Shown here: piece by piece, positions 59,401 to 64,000 of the stretch
Numbering within the stretch: the first letter of the stretch is position 1
Layout of the letters: the number at the start of each line of letters is the position of its first letter
Assembly (NCBI RefSeq): GCF_001426585.1
Contig: NZ_LMEI01000012.1
Span: 400,056 to 464,055 of the forward strand
Direction: 5' to 3'
Length of the DNA: 64,000 nucleotides
DNA from: Streptomyces sp. Root431
Lineage (GTDB): Bacteria > Actinomycetota > Actinomycetes > Streptomycetales > Streptomycetaceae
Notes under the pieces: model-generated
What the model was told of the DNA's origin: nothing
The model's database searches: none
The model's input: the letters and a program-made list of their open reading frames with translations, nothing else
Position numbers and translations under genes: made by a program

Positions 59401-59547
59401 GCCGCCCAGCGCGAGGTCCTCCTCGGCGTTGGCGTCCTCCCGGAACCGGGCGGGCGAGGCGCCCCAGGCGTCCAGCACTCCCCGCCGCAGCCGTGCGGTG
59501 CCGAAGGGATCGGTTCCGTCGGTCGTCGTCCGGACGCTGACGCTCAC
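56410..59547 (-). CDS. Sacsin-like GHKL (HSP90-type) ATPase
   Basis: The 1045-residue protein begins with a GHKL ATPase module: LVVELAQNAADAAHRAG (metal-binding Asn), AANTGAPLDATGAESLSTL (NTGxP), and GAVGRFGVGFAAVLAVTDEPAVLG (GxxGxG). It is the sacsin N-terminal domain type. The long remainder is acidic, alpha/beta, and not obviously a known domain. The GTG at 59547 follows GTGGAG. In eukaryotes sacsin is a co-chaperone; here a chaperone-like or DNA/complex remodelling role is open. The DUF3027 gene lies 675 bp upstream in the same direction, but the repeat-filled spacer argues for separate promoters. Confidence 0.85.
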   Translation of the reverse strand: MSVSVRTTTDGTDPFGTARLRRGVLDAWGASPARFREDANAEEDLALGGYRDRLVVELAQNAADAAHRAGVTGRLRLTLHPADDESPAMLAAANTGAPLDATGAESLSTLRASAKREQGPGAVGRFGVGFAAVLAVTDEPAVLGRHGGVRWSLAEARELAAESARYSPGLGDELRRRDGHVPLLRLPLPAEGTAPDGYDTVVVLPLRDAAARDLAERLLESVDDALLLTLPGLAEIVVETAEGVRTLRRSEDDGYVRIDDSATGTHRWRTVSHTGPLDAGLLKDRPVEERLRPHWSVTWAVPVDAEGAPLHPRTEPVVHAPTPTDEPLGIPALLIASLPLDTARRHPAPGPLTDFLVQRAADAYAELLAEWHPVTTATLDLVPGPLGKGPLDGALREAILDRLPRVAFLAPAAPSEELPALRPIEAEVAEGAGAETVDVLAEVFPTLLPAGLERRPELRTLGVGRVPLTEAIDRLAGVDRAPTWWWRLYDSLAGVDPDRLTGLPVPLANDSDEEDVRIRTTIGPRQVLLPQERTPAELTRLGLKVAHPEAAHPLLEKLGALPATPRAVLTTPQVRAAVAASLDAGEIWDEDADALDAEELAETVLALVRDAELEPGEEPWLGALALPDEDGELSPAGELVLPGSPFASVMREDELPFVDGDLASRWGERPLAACGVLSNFALVRATDLVLDPDEVEPREGDYPEPDDAGLLDAVDVWCEDVLDRLPESPVPPVATEIVAVRDLDLVDDDAWPQALALLAQPPLRDALTQPVRVLLPDGTTETVRSYTAWWLRDHPVLDGRRPAGLRAEGSDPLLTGLYDSADATGFDDEQVLRALGVRTSVAALLEEPGGAAELLTRLADPEREVTAPQLHALYTALADLDPDQVTLPDELRAVVDGELVVVDAAEALVADAPDLLPLTGDTPLLPVAPSRAADLAELLQVRRLSETFEAEVTTVGEEHEVPPSVHALLGPATPASYIEHEELRAAGVELDWRVTPDGVLHASTLEGVAAGLAWSAGQWPRRFEVAALLEDPSRTAELARDRWFD

Positions 59548-60222
59548 GTCTGACTCCACTCTGCGGGGCGGTGATCGGTCCCGGACCTTTGGATTCGGAT
59601 CCGGGGGCCCGAAGGTACCGCGCCCCACGATCCGGTGACGGCCGGGGCACGTGCGGGGCGGGGGGCGCGCGGGGTCGTTCGGCACCGGGGGCGCGGGGAG
59701 GGTTGGGGCGGGGACGTTGCTGGTGGGGACGTTGCCGGTGGGGGCGAGCTGCGTCCGCGTTGCGGGCCGCGCCCTGTCCGCACCGTTGCGGGCATGCGAT
59801 CCGCCGGGGCGAGGCGGGGCTCCCCGCCGGACAGCGTTGCTGGCCCGCGCCCTGTCCCCACCGTTGTGGGACCGCGTCCCGTCCGCACCGTTGTGGGACC
59901 GCGCCCTGTCCGCACCGTTGTGGGACCGCGCCCCGTCCGCACCGTTGTGGGCATGCGTTCCGCCGGGGCGTGGGGGTCCCCCTCTGGGGGAGGGTGGGCA
60001 CAACCCACGACGGCGCCGCACCGTCGGCGCACCGTTCAGACGCCGAAGCCTGGGCCCGGCAGGGGGCGCCGTCCCGTGTGCCCGCCCGTTCCGCCCTGCG
60101 GGGCGAGGACGATTGCCCACACGGGGCGGGAGTGACGGGCGCCGCCGGCCCACGGGCCCCAGGGGCGTGACGCCTCTCCACCCCAGCGGAGGGTGGTGGG
60201 GGCGCCTGCCCCTGCCCCGGCG
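59548..60222. other. 675-bp gene-free spacer, repeat-rich
   Basis: This stretch carries the promoter of the sacsin-like gene and several imperfect repeats, among them CGTTGCTGGTGGGGACGTTG and the 27-bp array listed separately. Frames cross it without stops because of its GC content and 27-bp period, but no homologous protein is recognised. Confidence 0.6.
59854..59961. repeat. Four 27-bp tandem repeats upstream of the sacsin-like gene
   Basis: Units start at 59854, 59881, 59908 and 59935. Each contains CACCGTTGTGGG followed by GACCGCG (the last ends differently). An older diverged copy lies near 59776. The 27-bp period encodes a nine-residue unit in the minus frame, but it is outside any recognisable gene. 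Confidence 0.9.
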
Positions 60223-61152
60223 CTACGAGTGGCCCAGGTCCTCGGAGGAGTCGTCGGGCTCCGTCGTGGAGCCGGAGTCCTTGGCCGGGCGGAGCGGGAA
60301 GACGTCCGCGGCCATCGAGTCGAGCACCGGCAGCGCCGGACGCGGCGGCTTCGGCATGACCGCGGCCTCCGAGTGGCCCCCGCAGCCGTACGCCAGCGAG
60401 ACGACCCGGCCGTCCGCCGGGGAGAACTCGTTCGCGCACACGCCGAAGGCCTGCTTCAGGGAGCCGGCCAGCGGCACCAGGAAGGCACAGGACTCGCAGG
60501 ACGCCGGCGCGGCCTGCGCCATCGGCGTCTTCGCGCCGAAGCTCTCGTCCCAGCGGTCCGCGGCCACGTGCAGGCCGTACCGGGAGAGGACCCGGGCGCG
60601 GCGCATGCCGAGCTCCTCGGCGACCGAGGCGATCGCGCCCCGCGAGGGGGTACGGGAGACGATCTCGGCGTCCTCGGCGTCGAGGTGGTCCGCCAGCTCC
60701 TCCGAGACCGCCGAGTTCGGCGGCGGCGCGTCCTCGCCCGAGTAACCGGGCTCCAGCCGCAGGTCGTCCTGCTCGGTGGGCAGCAGGTCGCCCGGGCCCA
60801 TGTCGCCGGGGCGGAGCCGCTCGCTCCACGGCACCCACTCGGGGGCGAGGAGGGCGTCGGCGCCGGGCAGCAGGACGGTTTCGTCAAGCGTGACGTTCTT
60901 GGCACGGGAGGCGCGGGTGACCGTCACCGCCCAGCGCCAGCCGCGGTAGCCCGGCTCCTCGCACTCGAAGAAGTGCGTGACGACCCGGTCGCCCTCCGCG
61001 ACGACCTCGACGTGTGCGCCCACCTTGCCGGGCGCGGCCGCCTCCTCGGCGGCCTCCCGCGCGAGGTCTACCGCCTCGACGCACAGGCGGTCGGGGGTAC
61101 GCGTGGCTCGCGGGGTACGCGGGGCACCGCTTCGCGTCGTCGCAGCACTCAC
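60223..61152 (-). CDS. DUF3027 protein
   Basis: The 309-residue actinobacterial protein matches DUF3027: VEAVDLAREAAEEAAAPGKVGAHVEVVAEGDRVVTHFFECEEPGYRGWRWAVTVTRASRAKNVTLDETVLLPGADALLAPEWVPW, then the C-terminal CESCAFLVPLAGSLKQAFGVCANEFSPADGRVVSLAYGCGGHSEA with four conserved cysteines that may bind zinc. Function is unknown. The GTG at 61152 has AGGAGAG upstream. It is divergent from the MFS gene. Confidence 0.9.
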   Translation of the reverse strand: MSAATTRSGAPRTPRATRTPDRLCVEAVDLAREAAEEAAAPGKVGAHVEVVAEGDRVVTHFFECEEPGYRGWRWAVTVTRASRAKNVTLDETVLLPGADALLAPEWVPWSERLRPGDMGPGDLLPTEQDDLRLEPGYSGEDAPPPNSAVSEELADHLDAEDAEIVSRTPSRGAIASVAEELGMRRARVLSRYGLHVAADRWDESFGAKTPMAQAAPASCESCAFLVPLAGSLKQAFGVCANEFSPADGRVVSLAYGCGGHSEAAVMPKPPRPALPVLDSMAADVFPLRPAKDSGSTTEPDDSSEDLGHS

Positions 61153-61591
61153 AGGTCTCGCTTCTCTCCTACGCCGTCTCACGGGTGCGCCGGCCGAGGG
61201 GAGAAAGCGAAGCCACGGGCGGCGGGCGGAGCGGACCAGGGGGCCGCATCGACGTCCGCACCCGACTTGTCTCGCGTGTCTCGGGCACACCTATCGCCAT
61301 CCATTCTGCGGGATGCCGAAGAGGCGCGCGGCCGAGAACTTCCGCCGGTGACGCGCTACGCACGCTACCCCGTTCGCGGGCCTCCGCCCACCTGCCCGCC
61401 TCAAGTGGCCCGGATCGCGGACGGTCCGGGGCCTCTCGCCGACACCCCGATGACCCCCTCGTACCCCCTCGTACCGTCCCGGTATCGCCTCCGTACCGGC
61501 TCCCTCACCGGCTCCCCACCACCCCCGTACCGCCTCTGTACTGCCTCCGTACCTCCTCCGTTCGCCGCGCCACGGTTCGTCCGGCGCGCCG
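61153..61591. other. 439-bp divergent spacer between DUF3027 and the MFS gene
   Basis: No gene is recognised. From about 61461 to 61560 it holds pyrimidine-rich, phased CCGTACC/CTGTACT-like units, which may be binding sites or slippage repeats upstream of the MFS gene. Confidence 0.5.
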
Positions 61592-62998
61592 GTGGGGCAC
61601 TATGACGGAGTGGCAGCCGCACGGTCTCCCGCACGATCCGAAGATCATGCCGGACCGCTCCGCCGAGCGGGCCGGTCGGTCGGACGCGCCCTGCACCTGC
61701 CCTTCACCGGGACCGCGAAAGGCATCCGGAAGGCCACCCACGCCCACGGCGCGGGCGAGTCGGGGCTCGGGAAGCTGATCGAGCTGCACGCCGTGAACGG
61801 CGCCGGGGACGTCATGATCACCGTCGCCCTCGCCTCCACCGTCTTCTTCTCCGTGCCCACCGACGAGGCCCGCGGCCGCGTCGCCCTCTACCTCGCCGTC
61901 ACCATGGCCCCCTTCGTCCTGCTCGCCCCGGTGATCGGCCCGCTCCTGGACCGCATCCCGCACGGCAGGCGCGCGGCGATGGCGGGCGCGATGCTGACCC
62001 GCGCCGTCCTGGCGATCATGATGTCGGGCGCGGTCACCACCGGCGGCCTGGAGCTGTACCCGGCGGCGCTCGGGGTCCTGGTCGCCTCGAAGGCGTACGG
62101 GGTGGTGCGCAGCGCGGTCGTCCCGCGCCTGCTCCCACCGAAGTTCTCGCTCGTGAAGGCGAACTCCCGGGTCACCCTCGCCGGGCTGCTCGCCACCGGG
62201 ATCGCCGCGCCCATCGGGGCGGGGCTCCAGCTGCTCGGGCCGCGGTATCCGCTGTACGGGGCGTGTGCGCTGTTCCTGCTCGGCGCGTTCTGGGCGCTGC
62301 GGCTGCCGCCCAAGGTGGACTCGGCGAAGGGTGAACGGCGCGCGCACCTGCTGACGCACGGCGAGCGGAAGCCGAGCCTGCGGACGGTCGGCCCGTCCGT
62401 CCTCCACGGCCTGGAGGCGAACGCCGCACAGCGCATGCTGTCGGGTTTCCTGATCTTCTTCCTGGCGTTCCTGCTGCGCGACCATCCGCTGTCGGGGCAG
62501 AGCGCCGCCGTCTCCCTCGGGATCGTGGGCGTGGCGGCGGGCGTCGGGAACGCCTGCGGCACGGCGGTCGGCTCGCTCCTGCGCGACCGGGGCCACGGGC
62601 CCGAAGTGATCATCGCCACGATGATCACCGTCGTGTGCGGTACGGCGATCTGCGCGGCCATCTTCTTCGGCGGCGTGATGGTCGCCGTCCTCGGCGCGGT
62701 CGCGGGGCTCACCCAGGCCCTGTCCAAGCTGTCGCTGGACGCGCTGATCCAGCGGGACGTCCCGGAAGTGGTGCGGACCTCGGCCTTCGCCCGCTCGGAG
62801 ACCGCGCTCCAGATGGCATGGGTGGTGGGCGGGGCGATCGGCATCGCCCTGCCGCTGAACGGCCAACTGGGCATGGCCGTGGCGGCCGGGATCCTGGCCC
62901 TGGGCGCCCTCCTCGCCGTCCGCGGCCTGCTGACCGCGGCCCACCGCAACCAGGGCCCACCGGGCCCGCAGGGGCGCCACAAGGCGCGGGTGGCGTAG
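61592..62998 (+). CDS. MFS transporter
   Basis: The 468-residue membrane protein has about ten to twelve hydrophobic segments (VMITVALASTVFFSV; LAVTMAPFVLLAPVIGPLLDRIPHGRRAAM; GFLIFFLAFLLRD; VIIATMITVVCGTAICAAIFFGGVMVAVLGAVAGL). The loop GPLLDRIPHGRR corresponds to the MFS cytoplasmic motif A. A basic N-terminus of about 60 residues precedes the first helix. The start GTG at 61592 is uncertain; GTG at 61610 is the alternative. Substrate unknown. It lies upstream of DUF2771 and mqnB in the same direction. Confidence 0.85.
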   Translation: MGHYDGVAAARSPARSEDHAGPLRRAGRSVGRALHLPFTGTAKGIRKATHAHGAGESGLGKLIELHAVNGAGDVMITVALASTVFFSVPTDEARGRVALYLAVTMAPFVLLAPVIGPLLDRIPHGRRAAMAGAMLTRAVLAIMMSGAVTTGGLELYPAALGVLVASKAYGVVRSAVVPRLLPPKFSLVKANSRVTLAGLLATGIAAPIGAGLQLLGPRYPLYGACALFLLGAFWALRLPPKVDSAKGERRAHLLTHGERKPSLRTVGPSVLHGLEANAAQRMLSGFLIFFLAFLLRDHPLSGQSAAVSLGIVGVAAGVGNACGTAVGSLLRDRGHGPEVIIATMITVVCGTAICAAIFFGGVMVAVLGAVAGLTQALSKLSLDALIQRDVPEVVRTSAFARSETALQMAWVVGGAIGIALPLNGQLGMAVAAGILALGALLAVRGLLTAAHRNQGPPGPQGRHKARVA

Positions 62999-63197
62999 CG
63001 GGGGCGGGGGCGGTACGGGGCGCCCTGGGCGGCTTCCGGGCGACTCCCGAGCGACTCCGGGGCGTCTCGCGGACGGCTCCCGGGGGTGGCCCGAGCGACT
63101 CCCGGACTCCCCCTCCCCCCGTCTCCCGAGGTCACGGACCGGCGGCGCGCCGTACCCCCGCGTGGCGCGGGCGCGGCGGCCCGATAGCCTTCGGCTC

Positions 63198-63683
63198 ATG
63201 ACCGTTGCGTTCTTCTCCGGCTCGCGCCGCCGGGCCGCCGTCGCCCTCGGGGCCGTCTCCGCCGGGCTCCTCGTACTCACCGCCTGCGACAAGCCGACTC
63301 CGATCGCGACCATCACGGTCGGGACCGAATCGATCCACTCCGAGGCCGCCTGCTACAACGACGGCGAAGCCATCAAGGAGTCGCAGATCCAGCAGTGCCT
63401 CAACAAGAAGGCCGAGAAGTCCATCACCGTGGCGACGGACGACAAGATCCGTTTCGGGGTCGACCCCGAGATCGCCGACAACGGCTGGACGATCTTCCTC
63501 GGCGGCCAGCAGGCCGAGCCCGAGCCGTACAAGAAGACGTACCGGACCATTCCGGCCAGCGCCTTCTTCTCCGGCCAGAGCCAGACCGGCGAGACCACCG
63601 ACCAGACCCAGGTGACCATCGTCGAGAACACCGGCAAGAAGCTGACCGGCATCTGGCACTTCCAGCTGAAGAAGGAATCCTGA
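63198..63683 (+). CDS. DUF2771 lipoprotein
   Basis: The 161-residue protein has a lipobox: after a signal peptide (RRRAAVALGAVSAGLLVLTAC) the cysteine is the likely lipidation site. The mature part (DKPTPIATITVGTESIHSEAACYNDGEAI...CLNKKAEKSITVATDDKIRFGVDPEIADNGWTIFLGGQ) matches DUF2771 and contains two further cysteines. It sits outside the membrane. It precedes the futalosine hydrolase gene by 7 bp, so the two are co-transcribed. Function unknown. Confidence 0.88.
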   Translation: MTVAFFSGSRRRAAVALGAVSAGLLVLTACDKPTPIATITVGTESIHSEAACYNDGEAIKESQIQQCLNKKAEKSITVATDDKIRFGVDPEIADNGWTIFLGGQQAEPEPYKKTYRTIPASAFFSGQSQTGETTDQTQVTIVENTGKKLTGIWHFQLKKES

Positions 63684-63690
63684 TCCGCCG

Positions 63691-64000
63691 GTGGTCCACC
63701 GGATCCTGATCGTGACGGCCGTCGCGGCGGAGGCCGACTCCGTCGCCGCCGGCCTGGATCCCGACCCCCCCTGGGAGCCCCTGGCGCTCCCGGGTGGCCT
63801 CACCCTGCGCCGCCACGCCGACGGAGTGGATCTCCTCGTCGGCGGGGTCGGCCCGGCGGCCGTGGCCGCCGCGACGGGCACGGCACTGGCGTACGCCTCG
63901 TTGGCCGACGCCACCGCCCGTACCCCCTACGACCTCGTCGTCTCCGCCGGAATCGCCGGCGGGTTCGCACCCCACGCCCCGATCGGCACCGTCGTCGTCT
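63691..64000 (+). CDS. mqnB: Futalosine hydrolase, 3'-truncated by the window end
   Basis: The visible 103 codons read VHRILIVTAVAAEADSV...TLRRHADGVDLLVGGVGPAAVAAATGTALAY...YDLVVSAGIAGGFAPHAPIGTVVV, the start of a PNP/UDP phosphorylase-type nucleosidase. VSAGIAGGF is the purine-binding strand motif. In streptomycetes the gene in this context is mqnB, which cleaves futalosine to hypoxanthine and dehypoxanthinyl futalosine for menaquinone synthesis. The GTG at 63691 lies 7 bp after the lipoprotein stop. The rest is beyond the window. Confidence 0.85.
   Translation, partial: MVHRILIVTAVAAEADSVAAGLDPDPPWEPLALPGGLTLRRHADGVDLLVGGVGPAAVAAATGTALAYASLADATARTPYDLVVSAGIAGGFAPHAPIGTVVV

Noticed and set aside
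59544..60032. A 162-codon minus-strand frame with nine-residue repeats.
   Set aside because: Produced by the 27-bp tandem repeat; the opposite frames are also open, and no ribosome-binding site or known domain is seen.

Overview
The window reads as core chromosome of a Streptomyces or very close relative. GC is very high, genes are dense on both strands, GTG and TTG starts are common, and several starts look leaderless. The gene content also fits: an Excalibur-domain protein, mycothiol-type DinB/MDMPI folds, a futalosine hydrolase (futalosine menaquinone route), DUF3027, DUF2530, DUF2771 and a sacsin-like ATPase. I see no rRNA, tRNA, CRISPR array, prophage or large biosynthetic cluster.

Layout. 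1-5.2 kb: the 3' end of a SIS-domain gene, a PAS/PAS/GAF protein, a 5'-truncated IscB (RuvC/HNH) remnant followed by a strongly structured stretch, pdxH and a citrate synthase. 5.2-9.4 kb: a 2-oxoglutarate/Fe(II) oxygenase with an unannotated 24-residue leader peptide upstream, a secreted HEYGH metallopeptidase, an Lrp regulator and an SMP-30 lactonase. 9.4-21.1 kb: acyl-CoA catabolism in two minus-strand operons (4-coumarate:CoA ligase/enoyl-CoA hydratase/TetR; MDMPI-fold protein/AtuA-like/carboxyltransferase/biotin carboxylase/acyl-CoA dehydrogenase). Their promoters share a near-identical palindrome, suggesting one TetR regulon. Between them lie an Excalibur protein and a small membrane protein.

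21.1-25.5 kb: a trypco2 protein followed by a 1268-residue trypsin/STAND-NTPase protein with a collagen-like linker and 38-residue C-terminal repeats. This is an NTP-dependent conflict (defence-type) cassette and the best candidate in the window for a little-described system. 25.4-30.1 kb: small metabolic and stress genes (AhpD-fold, DUF1272, two VOC proteins, EamA exporter, LysR, GNAT). 30.2-31.7 kb: a large imperfect inverted repeat, itself built of hairpins, flanks a DinB/DUF664 gene. 31.7-36.1 kb: ppnP, a fused FAD/Fe-S oxidoreductase and serC.

36.2-38.8 kb: a DrrAB-like exporter with a divergent TetR and tandem operators. 38.8-44.9 kb: secreted and soluble hydrolases, an AhpD-fold/MarR divergent pair, an aldo/keto reductase with a MerR-like dyad, a 29-residue membrane peptide, thpR and a GNAT. 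45-51.7 kb: MFS plus MarR, a ribbon-helix-helix protein, an NCS2 purine permease, DUF2530 and a P-type ATPase. 51.7-56.4 kb: a MacB/FtsX-type transporter, a small secreted protein and a DUF4239 protein. 56.4-64 kb: the sacsin-like ATPase, a 675-bp repeat-rich spacer, DUF3027, an MFS protein, a DUF2771 lipoprotein and the 5' end of mqnB.

Calls rest on reading translated sequence and recognising motifs. No database search was run, and starts are chosen from ribosome-binding sites and operon overlaps.
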